A stretch of DNA of 64,000 bases from RGIG1681 sp045657465 (lineage in GTDB: Bacteria > Bacillota > Clostridia > Christensenellales > UBA1242). Numbering within the stretch: the first letter of the stretch is position 1; each line of letters starts with the position of its first letter. Shown here one piece after another: positions 34,373 to 42,551 of the stretch. The stretch lies in NCBI GenBank assembly GCA_045657465.1, contig JAZOTD010000007.1:1-64000 (forward strand), in the 5' to 3' direction. The position numbers and the translations under genes are program-made. The notes beneath the pieces were generated by a model. It saw only the letters and a program-made list of their open reading frames with translations. It was not told where the DNA came from and did no database searches.

Positions 34373-34709
34373 CTTTAAACAAATCTGCCTTTTCTATTAA
34401 GCCAACAAATTCTTTTTCAAGATACGAAAAATCAAAATCAGTTATGCTTTCTTTTGCTACAACTATAATGTTATAGTTTTGTTTCAAATTTGGCAACTGT
34501 TTTTTAACAATTTCTCTAAGTCTGCGTCTAACCAAATTGCGTTTTGTGGCATGACCAATCTTTTTTGTTACAGCAAAGCCCACTTTGATATCTTTTGTTT
34601 TTGAAGTGGTTTTATACAAAACCATAGCTCTGCCAGAAAAATGCTCGCCAGCCTTATAGACATAGTTAAACTGATATCTCTTTTTTAATCGATTGACTCT
34701 TTTAAGCAT
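34356..34709 (-). CDS. rnpA: Ribonuclease P protein component
   Basis: 117 residues. Holds the RNR region KRNLVRRRLREIVKK and the early RFxxVY-like YQFNYVYKAG. Basic protein that binds RNase P RNA for 5' maturation of tRNAs. 21 bases after rpmH, as in most bacteria; AGGAT serves as ribosome site. Confidence 0.96.
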   Translation of the reverse strand: MLKRVNRLKKRYQFNYVYKAGEHFSGRAMVLYKTTSKTKDIKVGFAVTKKIGHATKRNLVRRRLREIVKKQLPNLKQNYNIIVVAKESITDFDFSYLEKEFVGLIEKADLFKDEKSV

Positions 34710-34730
34710 TGATTATCCTTTTATCAAAAA

Positions 34731-34868
34731 TTATTTTCTGATAAGTTGTTTGCGACCTTTGTTTCTTCTTCTAGCTAAAACCTTTCTGCCACCTTTTGTT
34801 TGCATTTTCTTTCTAAAACCATGAACTTTGTTCTTATGATTTTTCTTTGGTTGGTAAGTTCTTTTCAT
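34731..34868 (-). CDS. rpmH: Ribosomal protein bL34
   Basis: 45 residues, short and very basic: begins MKRTYQPKKNHKNKVHGFR, then GGRKVLARRRNKGRKQL. ATG at 34868 with AGGAG. First gene of the rpmH-rnpA-yidD-yidC-jag operon, behind a near-consensus promoter and a hairpin in the leader. Confidence 0.97.
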   Translation of the reverse strand: MKRTYQPKKNHKNKVHGFRKKMQTKGGRKVLARRRNKGRKQLIRK

Positions 34869-34896
34869 AATAATTTGCTCCTAAATAAAGTTAATT

Positions 34897-34914
34897 CTAT
34901 GTGCCCGCACATAG
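34897..34914 (-). promoter_or_regulatory. Perfect hairpin in the rpmH leader
   Basis: CTATGTGC-CC-GCACATAG between the rpmH promoter and its ribosome site. No T run follows, so it is not a terminator; it could protect the mRNA 5' end or bind a regulator. Confidence 0.6.
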
Positions 34915-34924
34915 TTACCGTATC

Positions 34925-34954
34925 ATTATAGACATAAACCAAAGGTTTTGTCAA
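34925..34954 (-). promoter_or_regulatory. Promoter of the rpmH operon
   Basis: Minus strand: TTGACA (34954-34949), 18 bases, TATAAT (34930-34925). Both boxes are perfect. Confidence 0.85.
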
Positions 34955-34980
34955 GAATAAACTTGAAAATTTTATGCATT

Positions 34981-35003
34981 AAAAACCCCCTGACTGGCAG
35001 GGG
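34981..35003 (-). terminator. Terminator of the dnaA-dnaN operon
   Basis: Stem CCCCTG/CAGGGG with a five-base loop, then GTTTTT on the minus strand, 11 bases after the stop at 35014. Confidence 0.88.
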
Positions 35004-35013
35004 ATTAAAGGTT

Positions 35014-35697
35014 TTATTTTGATGTTTTTGATTTTGAACCAGTGTTTCCAACTTTTATTAAACAGCCATTGATGATTGTTTTTGTTCTGTTTAATGACAT
35101 TGAGAAGATTATGTTCATCACAATTGTCACCAAAACCATTGTGCTCATTTCAACAACAAATGCCATAAGTGTTGAAAATTGATAGTTTGGAACAGCAAAC
35201 GCCTTGAACATGTTGAGTGCAAATTGCACAAGTGCATTGATTGCCACAGCATAGAAGAACACTGTTGTAACCAAAAAGTTTGAAGTTGTTTTCAAGCGAT
35301 TCTTTTCATCTTTTTGAACATTATAGAACACTGAAAGTGCAATAATGTTTACTAAGAATGAAATGTATGCAAAGAAGAATACAAGCATAACAATGTTTTC
35401 ATACCAGCCTAAAATATAATAAACGTTTGTGAAGAGATAGAATGCAATATAAAACATCATTCTAAACCAAACTGGCATAACCAAGCTTTTGATTTTGGTA
35501 ACAAAGAAACCACCAATAAACAAAAGCAGGCAAAACACAACCAAAACATATGCGATGATATAACTGAAACCACTAAAGAATGTTAAGTTTGTGATTCCAA
35601 AAAGGTTGAGTGTTAAAATAAGCAAATGAATAAGCGTGAATGATAGCACTGAAATTAGTGTGATATTACACGCAAGGTCTTTTCTAAATTCGTTCAT
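35014..35697 (-). CDS. Hypothetical membrane protein in the dnaA-dnaN operon
   Basis: 227 residues; ATG with AAGGA, 11 bases after dnaN. About six membrane spans (near 13-33, 42-66, 75-93, 98-120, 140-163, 175-200) and a basic tail (KVGNTGSKSKTSK). I do not recognise the family. Its place downstream of dnaN, where yaaA or recF often lie, is unusual. Any role in replication is unproven. Confidence 0.7.
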   Translation of the reverse strand: MNEFRKDLACNITLISVLSFTLIHLLILTLNLFGITNLTFFSGFSYIIAYVLVVFCLLLFIGGFFVTKIKSLVMPVWFRMMFYIAFYLFTNVYYILGWYENIVMLVFFFAYISFLVNIIALSVFYNVQKDEKNRLKTTSNFLVTTVFFYAVAINALVQFALNMFKAFAVPNYQFSTLMAFVVEMSTMVLVTIVMNIIFSMSLNRTKTIINGCLIKVGNTGSKSKTSK

Positions 35698-35708
35698 AAT
35701 TATGGTCC

Positions 35709-36812
35709 TTATTCAACAATTCTTACTGGCAAAATGAGATATAGATATTTGTCATCATCGGCAGAGCAAATTGTGCATGGTGCGATTTGTGAAGTGAAAT
35801 TGATTTTGATGAACTCATCATTAATTGTGTGCATGCAGTCGCTAAGATATCTTGCGTTGAATGCGATTGTCAAATCTTTTCCTTCAAGAGAAATGGTGAT
35901 ATTTTCAGTAACGTTTCCAATGTTTGAAGCAGAGGTGAGGGTGAGCACTTTGTCGCGAATGTCAAATTTAACAAGGTTGTTTTTGTCCATTCTTGCGAGC
36001 AAGCTTGCTCTGTCGAGACCGTCTTCAAGTTGAGCTTTTGAAACGGTGATTGTTGTGGTTGTTGTGTTTGGAATAACTTGACGATAGTTGATAAATTCAC
36101 CTTCTAAAAGTCTTGTGATGATTTTAACTGAACCATCATTAATGAGCAAGTGGTTTTGGCTGATTAAAATATCAATAGATTCATTTTCTGTATTGATAAG
36201 TTTTGAGATTTCGCCAAGGCATCTTGCTGGAACAATACAACTCATTTTTGAAGTTGTTGATTCGATGTCTGTTTTAACCATTGCAAGTCTGTAACCATCA
36301 AGGGCAACAGCTGTGATTTGGTTGTTTTCAATTTCAAACAAGCAACCCTTAAGGATAGGTCTTGCATCATCAACAGCAACAGAGAAGATTGTTTTGTCAA
36401 TAAGATCTTTCAAATCACTGCAGCCAATGGTGATTGTTTCAGGAGCGGTGAGCTCTTTAATCACTGGAAATTCATCAGCGTTCATGCATTGAAGATAACC
36501 TTCAGAATCAGTGTATTTAATTTTCAAAGTGTTTTGTTCTGTAAGTGAAAGTTCAATTTGTTCGTTTGAAAGCTTTTTAACAAAGTCTGCAAAGAACTTT
36601 CCAGGAACAACCACATCACCTGCGATTTTTACGTCTGCAGGAATGGTTTTTTCGATAGAGATTTCAAGGTCAGTTGCTGACAATGTTAATGTGTCTTCGC
36701 TCGCATGGAGTTTGATACCTTCCAAAATAGGATTTGTTGTTCTAACTGCAGTTGCTCTTAAAACCTTAAGCACTGCATCGCTTAAATCTAAACCTTCGCA
36801 AATAAGTTTCAT
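35709..36812 (-). CDS. dnaN: DNA polymerase III beta subunit (sliding clamp)
   Basis: 367 residues, the usual length. Three clamp domains; marks include TTNPILEGIKLHA, LSATDLEISIE, VPGKFFADFVKKL, DDARPILKGCLFEI, ALDGYRLAM and the C-terminal PVRIVE. The ATG has AGGAG and follows dnaA by 11 bases. The ring tethers DNA polymerase to DNA. Confidence 0.97.
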   Translation of the reverse strand: MKLICEGLDLSDAVLKVLRATAVRTTNPILEGIKLHASEDTLTLSATDLEISIEKTIPADVKIAGDVVVPGKFFADFVKKLSNEQIELSLTEQNTLKIKYTDSEGYLQCMNADEFPVIKELTAPETITIGCSDLKDLIDKTIFSVAVDDARPILKGCLFEIENNQITAVALDGYRLAMVKTDIESTTSKMSCIVPARCLGEISKLINTENESIDILISQNHLLINDGSVKIITRLLEGEFINYRQVIPNTTTTTITVSKAQLEDGLDRASLLARMDKNNLVKFDIRDKVLTLTSASNIGNVTENITISLEGKDLTIAFNARYLSDCMHTINDEFIKINFTSQIAPCTICSADDDKYLYLILPVRIVE

Positions 36813-36823
36813 AATATTCTCCT

Positions 36824-38224
36824 TTATTTTCCTTCAATCATTTGTTTTAAATCATTTATTTGAACTTCTAATTTTTTAGATTTTTTAATGTCATCAGCAA
36901 TCTTGTTTTTTGCATAAATTACCGTTGCATGGTCTTTTCCAAAAATGTTTCCAATAGATTCTAATGGAATGTTTAAAAATTCAGTGATGAGATACATTGC
37001 AATTTGTCTTGCTTCAGCAATTGCTTTTGTTCGCTTTCTTGCAAGCAGTTCATCTTTTTTGACGTTATAGAACTTGCAAACAATGTCAATGATTTTAGTA
37101 GCATCAATTGTTTCTTCGCTTGTGGTTGCAATATCTTTAAGTGCTTCACGAGCGGTTTCAAGGGTTGCGATGTCTTCTTTTAAAAGGTTTGAATAGAATA
37201 CTGTTCTAGACAAATAGCCTTCCATCGTTCTAATGTTTGTTGTTGATACGTCTGCTATGTATTCAATAACTTCTCTTGAAACGTTATATCTTTCGATCTG
37301 TGCTTTTTTGTTCAAAATTGCAATTTTTGTTTCGATATCAGGAACTCCAATATCTGCAAGCATGCCCCATTCAAAACGGGTTCTAAGTCTTTCTTCAAGT
37401 GGATTGAGCTCTTTTGGTTGTTTATCAGATGTGATAACAATTTGTTTGCCGTTTTGATGAAGTTCATTGAAAATATTAAAAAACTGTTCTTGAGTTTGTT
37501 GTTTTTTAATGATTTGTTGAATGTCATCAATAATTAAAATGTCGGCTTTTAAATATGCTTCTTTAAACTTTGCTGTTGAGTTTGTTTGAAGCGATGACAA
37601 AAAGTCTTCAGTAAACTTGTTTGTTGTTACATAAATGACTTTTAGTGATGGATTGTTTTCTTGAACATAGTTTCCAATAGCGTGCAAAAGGTGAGTTTTT
37701 CCAAGACCTGAACTGCCATAGATGAAAAGGGGATTAATTTTTGTTCCTGGGTCTTCGGCAACTGCTTTTGCAGCGGCTGAAGCAAACTGGTTGTTGCTTC
37801 CAACAATAAAGTTTTCAAATGTGTATTTTGGGTTGAAGTGAAAGTTTTCTTCTGCTCCAGGTTTAACTCTTGGAGTGTTTTCGTCAACATAAACACGTTC
37901 TTTTGGTTTTGAACTAGAAGTTTTGTCTTGAACTTCAACATAGTCATCTTCTTTAACGATAATTTCGATTTGATTGATTGCACTATAAACCTTGTGGGCA
38001 CATGAGATGATAATGTCTTTATAGTTTTTCAAGATGAGATTTTTTGCACTTTTGGTTTCAGCTGAAAGCACAACCACATTTTCTTTAATGTCTTCAATTG
38101 CAAGATTTTTAATCCAAACATCAAAGGACACAGCAGAAAGTTCTTTTGCGATTTCGTCTAAAACATTTTGCCAAAAATCATTAATGTTGATATTTCCAGA
38201 TGAAATAAAATCTTCGTGTTCCAC
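36824..38224 (-). CDS. dnaA: Chromosomal replication initiator DnaA
   Basis: 466 residues from a GTG at 38224 with GGGGG. Domain I (10-90), a Ser/Lys linker (100-125), AAA+ domain with GSSGLGKT (170-177) and LIIDDIQ (230-236), and domain IV with the signature FGKDHATVIYAKNKI. Binds the origin and loads helicase. It reads leftward, in the same direction as rpmH, and divergently from recF; in the common Firmicutes order rpmH and dnaA point away from each other, so the dnaA-dnaN block is inverted here. Confidence 0.97.
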   Translation of the reverse strand: MEHEDFISSGNININDFWQNVLDEIAKELSAVSFDVWIKNLAIEDIKENVVVLSAETKSAKNLILKNYKDIIISCAHKVYSAINQIEIIVKEDDYVEVQDKTSSSKPKERVYVDENTPRVKPGAEENFHFNPKYTFENFIVGSNNQFASAAAKAVAEDPGTKINPLFIYGSSGLGKTHLLHAIGNYVQENNPSLKVIYVTTNKFTEDFLSSLQTNSTAKFKEAYLKADILIIDDIQQIIKKQQTQEQFFNIFNELHQNGKQIVITSDKQPKELNPLEERLRTRFEWGMLADIGVPDIETKIAILNKKAQIERYNVSREVIEYIADVSTTNIRTMEGYLSRTVFYSNLLKEDIATLETAREALKDIATTSEETIDATKIIDIVCKFYNVKKDELLARKRTKAIAEARQIAMYLITEFLNIPLESIGNIFGKDHATVIYAKNKIADDIKKSKKLEVQINDLKQMIEGK

Positions 38225-38254
38225 GATAGACCCCCACTATTGTAATTCATATTA

Positions 38255-38283
38255 ATTATATTGTGAAAACTGGCAAAAATCAA
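38255..38283 (-). promoter_or_regulatory. Promoter of dnaA
   Basis: Minus strand: TTGATT (38283-38278), 17 bases, TATAAT (38260-38255), giving a leader of about 25 bases that holds GGGGG. Confidence 0.7.
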
Positions 38284-38319
38284 GTAAGTTTAAACCAAAA
38301 TATTATAAATATTATTTAT

Positions 38320-38348
38320 TAGACATTCATGACAAAAAAATATATAAT
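38320..38348 (+). promoter_or_regulatory. Promoter of recF
   Basis: TAGACA (38320-38325), 17 bases, TATAAT (38343-38348). The ATG is 12 bases on and has no Shine-Dalgarno site. Confidence 0.6.
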
Positions 38349-38360
38349 ATAGTTGTTGAT

Positions 38361-39473
38361 ATGAAAGTTAAATGGCTTAAACTGAAAAATTTTAGAAACT
38401 ACGACGAATGCTTCGTAGAATTTTTTGGTGGAACAAATTTAATTTCTGGTGGAAATGGGCAAGGCAAAACCAATCTTGTTGAAGGCATTATGGTCAATGC
38501 GCTCACAAAAAGCCCACGAACTTCACGAGATGAAGATATGAAAAAAGAAAACACTTCTCACACAGAGGCAGAGGTGTGCATTGAAAGAGAATTTGGTGAG
38601 CTCACGGTAAAGTGCGTGCTTGATGACGAGCTTAAGAAAAAGTTTTTTATTAACGGCAATGAAATTAAAAAAGTTAGCGAAGTGTTTGGAAATTTGGTTG
38701 CGGTGTATTTTTCACCAAACGACCTAAAAATCGTTTCATCGTCGCCAAGTGAACGTCGTGATTTTATGGACACCGATATTTCACAGCTTTCAGGGTCTTA
38801 TTACACACTTATTCAAAGGTATGAAAAAGTTTTGTTTCAACGCAATAAACTTTTGAAAATGATTCACAATAAAGCCGATCTTGTTGACCAGATTGAAATT
38901 TGGGATACTCAACTTGCTCATCTTGCAGGGTTAGTTATAAAAACCCGAAAAAACTTCATTCAAAAACTGACTGGTCCGGCGAATGAAACAATTAAGTTTA
39001 TGTCAAAAAATGCAGATGAACTTGGCATTTCTTATGTTGGAGCAAAGGGTGAAACTGCAAGTGAAATCGAAGCAGAAATTTTGCAATCACTCAAAAATAA
39101 TCTTGATAGAGACATGGAACTTGGTTATACAAGTGTTGGTCCACACAGAGATGATGTTAAGTTTGAACTAAACGGGAAAGATGCCAAAATCTTTGCAAGT
39201 CAAGGTCAACAACGAAGCATTGTGCTTGCACTTAAAATTGCAGAAATGCAGGTTTTTGAAACAGAGCTTGGCGAAAAACCAGTTCTTGTTTTAGATGATG
39301 TGTTTAGCGAACTTGACTCGACAAGACAAAAAAAGATGTATCAAAAGCTAAATGGTGTTCAGGTTTTGATGACGGGTACTGCCTTTAAGTTTAAACCCAA
39401 TGAAGATTATTTAACGATATCTGTAAAAAATGCCAAACTTAAATCAAAACTAAATCAAAAAATCGAAAAATAA
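38361..39473 (+). CDS. recF: DNA replication and repair protein RecF
   Basis: 370 residues. Begins MKVKWLKLKNFRNYDE as RecF does; Walker A ISGGNGQGKTNLVE (30-37); SQGQQRSIVLALKIAE as the ABC signature; VLVLDDVFSELD as Walker B. Helps RecA load on gapped DNA. The leader is at most a few bases and lacks a ribosome site. It is not followed by gyrB directly: four leftward genes of unknown role lie between. Confidence 0.96.
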   Translation: MKVKWLKLKNFRNYDECFVEFFGGTNLISGGNGQGKTNLVEGIMVNALTKSPRTSRDEDMKKENTSHTEAEVCIEREFGELTVKCVLDDELKKKFFINGNEIKKVSEVFGNLVAVYFSPNDLKIVSSSPSERRDFMDTDISQLSGSYYTLIQRYEKVLFQRNKLLKMIHNKADLVDQIEIWDTQLAHLAGLVIKTRKNFIQKLTGPANETIKFMSKNADELGISYVGAKGETASEIEAEILQSLKNNLDRDMELGYTSVGPHRDDVKFELNGKDAKIFASQGQQRSIVLALKIAEMQVFETELGEKPVLVLDDVFSELDSTRQKKMYQKLNGVQVLMTGTAFKFKPNEDYLTISVKNAKLKSKLNQKIEK

Positions 39474-39502
39474 AAAGATAGAGACCACTCTCTATCTTTT
39501 TT
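39472..39502. terminator. Bidirectional terminator
   Basis: Stem AAAAAGATAGAGA/TCTCTATCTTTTTT, loop CCAC, between recF and the leftward gene at 39506. Confidence 0.92.
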
Positions 39503-39505
39503 GTT

Positions 39506-39859
39506 TTATTCTTCGCCAAGTTGTTTGGCGTTTTTCCTTTCTTGTTTTTTAGCCTTTTTTTGCAACTTTGTATAAAGTTTTTTTGCCTTTCTAAATTGAC
39601 ATTTTCTAAGGTTATAAGTCACATATGCTGAATGTCTTTTTTGATACAAAGAATTCAAATAATCTTCACAGTACTCAAAATGTTCATAATTTTTTTCGCT
39701 TGCATATTTTACATATTCATACCAGGCATTGTCACGTGCACTGTGAGCTCTTGTTAAATCATTTAAGATTAATGCAAGTGATTGTTCTGCACTGTCAAGG
39801 TCATTGGCAGCGTCTTCATAACAAGTCAGTGCTTCTTCTAGTGTAATATCAGTTTTCAT
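39506..39859 (-). CDS. Hypothetical coiled-coil protein
   Basis: 117 residues from the ATG at 39859 with TGGAG (a TTG at 39871 is the wrong side of it). Almost wholly helical: acidic first half (LEEALTCYEDAANDLDSAEQ), aromatic middle (YVKYASEKNYEHFEYCEDYL), very basic end (KLYTKLQKKAKKQERKNAK). A short antiparallel coiled coil is likely. No family recognised. Last of four leftward genes between recF and gyrB; 89 bases separate it from the next. Confidence 0.6.
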   Translation of the reverse strand: MKTDITLEEALTCYEDAANDLDSAEQSLALILNDLTRAHSARDNAWYEYVKYASEKNYEHFEYCEDYLNSLYQKRHSAYVTYNLRKCQFRKAKKLYTKLQKKAKKQERKNAKQLGEE

Positions 39860-39948
39860 AAATGTCTCCAAATGTTTGTTGAGTAATTATACACCATAAT
39901 AATTAAAAATTCAACAAAAATCCAGATTTTGTCGATTAATGGTGTTGT

Positions 39949-40317
39949 TTAGAATAGTTTTAGTTCTCTGCGAGATAACTCTGCAAGCCTGTTAATTTCT
40001 TCATATTGCAAATCTTTTTTTGTCATTTTTTGAACTTTTGATTCAGTCTTGCATTCTTCAAAAATATCACCGAGAAGTGATAGTTGTTTTAAAAATTTCG
40101 GGTCTTGTTTTTTTAGTTTCAAGAGGGCAGCCTCTTGTTTTTTAGGATCGCTTGGCAAATCATTAAATTTATCCATAAATTCATCTAGATTATCAGGAAA
40201 TTCATTCATAATATTGATGAAATTGATGCAATTCAAAATATTTTCATATTCACCGATGCTTTTGAAATATTCAATTTCATGAGTGGTGAAATAAGAGTGT
40301 ATATCAACTTTTTTCAT
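39949..40317 (-). CDS. Small helical protein, paralogue of the 48168-48548 product
   Basis: 122 residues; AGGAG lies in the gap with the upstream gene, and the ATG comes one base after its stop. The stretch PDNLDEFMDKFNDLPSD, then KKQDPKFLKQLSLLGDIFEE, matches PDDVKAFVDKIDKTLPAD, then TEKDPEFAKQMFAFASLLD in the protein at 48168-48548. Both sit directly after a long unknown protein. Soluble, no known motif. Probably a partner of the 732-residue protein. Confidence 0.65.
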   Translation of the reverse strand: MKKVDIHSYFTTHEIEYFKSIGEYENILNCINFINIMNEFPDNLDEFMDKFNDLPSDPKKQEAALLKLKKQDPKFLKQLSLLGDIFEECKTESKVQKMTKKDLQYEEINRLAELSRRELKLF

Positions 40318-40318
40318 A

Positions 40319-42517
40319 TTATGCTCCTTTAAATTGAGATGATGGGTTTTGTTGAGTCATTGCTTTAATATCTAATGAGGCACGACTACGAGACCTTAGT
40401 TTGCTTTCCTTTTGCTGTGCATCTTCTTTTGAAGTTTCTTGTTCTCCTAGTGCTTGATAAGATTTCGCAAGTAAATCCGCAAGTTGTCCAGTGCTTGGCA
40501 ATGCAAAACCAGATTTTTCTTCTATTTTTTTTAATGTTTCACTATTTGCACTTGCAAGAAATTCACTAAAATAATTATTTTTTGCAAATGGCGAAGGTTC
40601 TTTAGGTTGAGTTTTTGAATCTCCAGATTTTTCATCAAACTTTTCGAGTTTGTGGTCATTTACAACCAATACGGTTGATTGTGTAAAATTCTCCTTTGCA
40701 TTTTCATGTGATTGGTTTTGGGAACGGTCGGCTTCGTTTGTGATGTCGACGCCGAGTATGTTTTTTGCTTGTTTTGCAATCACATCTGCATCATCAAGCT
40801 TATTTGCTTGTTGTAATAGCGAATATGTTTTTTTTGCCTTTTTTACAACCTCTAACTTGTCGTTTTGAAGCTGAGCAAAAGCCTCTGCCGTTTCTGGACC
40901 CAAAATAGGAATGTGATCATGGTCATGTTCGTGATCGTGTTCTTTTGGTTGATAATTTTTAAGACTATTAGCAAAAGCCTCATTGCTTTTTGCAATATTA
41001 ACCAAGAGTTCTATATAATATCTTGAATATTTAGCATTGATTCCCTTAATTATTTTTGCAAGTTCTTTTTGTTGTTGTTTTTTTATTTTTTCATGCTCTG
41101 CTAAAAGTTTGTTTTTTCGTTCTTCTGGAGTAAGTGATTTGTCAGATATCAAAGCTTTTGATTTTTGATTTAAATTTTTGCGCATTTCTTCGCGGAAAAA
41201 TCTAGTATAGAAAAAATATTCATTTTTTAAACTTGCATCATAGTTTTTCTTAAATGTATCAACCATTTCTGTTTGTGATTGAGTATATTCTTCAAGTTTA
41301 TATTCTAGTAGTTCAGCAAATTCAGCTATCTTGTCATTGTCGTGTTGATTATGGTTGTTTGCAACTTGTTTATCGACAAACCCTTCTTTAAATGATTTAT
41401 AACGTTCACGGTGTGTCATTTGATCGGCATCTGGTTGTACTTCTTCTATTAATGAATCGCTTGGGCTTAAAACAGGTGAGTCTTTTTCTTGAATTGGGGC
41501 AGGTGAGATTTTTGGATTTTTTATAGATGATTGATTATCTGATCTGTTAAAAATAGGAGAAGGATCAAAGATAACAACAGGCATTTGCTTGTCAGAATTT
41601 TCCTTTTTTAAACCCTCATTAATTTTTTTTGTTAAATCTTGGTTAAAGCCAGAAAAATCTAAATAATTATTTGTGAAATCGTTTAGAGGGGTTTGTTTAT
41701 AATCGTCACGAAATTTATTTTGCAAATTTTCAGGAGATGATTCAATTATCGTGTTATACGTTTGTTCAGAAACACCTGATTTTTTTGCTACGTCATTATC
41801 GGTTTCGCGATCTATTACATCTATATTTTTCTTGGCATTATCCTCATAAAGTTTATTACACTCGTCACATAGTATTTTTTCTATCGCTTCCATTTGTTCC
41901 ATGAAATTGTAGATTTCATCGCGTTTGGTGTCTATGGAAATTATTTTTTCAGGAGTGATTTTGCCTGTTGGCAATAGGTTAGCAGGAAGAGCCGCGGTTG
42001 CTGTTTTTGAACTGCGTTTAAGAATGTCATTTTGCATGCGTTGCATCGTTAGTGCAACAAGATACCTCTTATTTAAATCGTCTTTTCTGTCATTGTCAAT
42101 GAGTTCATTTACCATGGCAATAAGATCTTGTTCAGATTGTCTTGAATTGTCTTGAGAAAGCTCTCTTTTACCGATAATATGAAACCCGCCTTTTTCTGAA
42201 AATGTTATTTTAAAAGCTTCAGATTTTTTCGACTCAAGAGTTACAAGTTTTCCATCAACCTTAATTTTTGCACCCATACCTAAAAGATTATATGTATCGC
42301 TAGGGAGTTTGCCTTCTCCGTCTTTTATTTCAACTTGGCTATAGATAAATTTTATCGCGGGAGGTTGTTTGTCTTTGTCCCAGGCGATGATTCGAACAGG
42401 GTATGTTTTGTTGTTTTGTGGTGTATCAAAAGATAAAGCCTCAGATAAAACTTTTCCTGTGTTATCTAAACTTTTGTTGTCAATTTTTTTATGTTTATCT
42501 TCCTTATCAATTGCCAT
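40319..42517 (-). CDS. Large charged protein of unknown function
   Basis: 732 residues; ATG with AGGAG. Residues about 30-115 look like a small beta-rich domain (TYPVRIIAWDKDKQPPAIKFIYSQVEIKDG); the rest is rich in Glu, Lys, Asn, Gln and Ser, much of it likely disordered or helical, with a Pro/Ser-rich part near 310-350. A His/Asp/Glu cluster HDHEHDHDH near residue 535 may bind metal. No signal peptide or membrane span; an internal LPSTG is not a sorting signal, as no anchor follows. Followed by a paralogous small protein. Role unknown. Confidence 0.6.
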   Translation of the reverse strand: MAIDKEDKHKKIDNKSLDNTGKVLSEALSFDTPQNNKTYPVRIIAWDKDKQPPAIKFIYSQVEIKDGEGKLPSDTYNLLGMGAKIKVDGKLVTLESKKSEAFKITFSEKGGFHIIGKRELSQDNSRQSEQDLIAMVNELIDNDRKDDLNKRYLVALTMQRMQNDILKRSSKTATAALPANLLPTGKITPEKIISIDTKRDEIYNFMEQMEAIEKILCDECNKLYEDNAKKNIDVIDRETDNDVAKKSGVSEQTYNTIIESSPENLQNKFRDDYKQTPLNDFTNNYLDFSGFNQDLTKKINEGLKKENSDKQMPVVIFDPSPIFNRSDNQSSIKNPKISPAPIQEKDSPVLSPSDSLIEEVQPDADQMTHRERYKSFKEGFVDKQVANNHNQHDNDKIAEFAELLEYKLEEYTQSQTEMVDTFKKNYDASLKNEYFFYTRFFREEMRKNLNQKSKALISDKSLTPEERKNKLLAEHEKIKKQQQKELAKIIKGINAKYSRYYIELLVNIAKSNEAFANSLKNYQPKEHDHEHDHDHIPILGPETAEAFAQLQNDKLEVVKKAKKTYSLLQQANKLDDADVIAKQAKNILGVDITNEADRSQNQSHENAKENFTQSTVLVVNDHKLEKFDEKSGDSKTQPKEPSPFAKNNYFSEFLASANSETLKKIEEKSGFALPSTGQLADLLAKSYQALGEQETSKEDAQQKESKLRSRSRASLDIKAMTQQNPSSQFKGA

Positions 42518-42551
42518 AAATATCTCCTAAATATTTTATAAAAATAGATTG

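Larger units (their letters stand above)
38225..38360. other. Candidate replication origin (dnaA-recF gap)
   Basis: 136 bases, very AT-rich, with the divergent dnaA and recF promoters and an AT core (38299-38320). Genes to the left for 10 kb all read leftward, and recF, gyrB and gyrA read rightward, as expected on both sides of an origin. No TTATCCACA box or one-mismatch form was found here by eye, so the placement is inference. Confidence 0.4.

Noticed and set aside
40319..42517. LPSTG sorting signal in the 732-residue protein
   Set aside because: No signal peptide, and no hydrophobic segment plus basic tail follows the motif.
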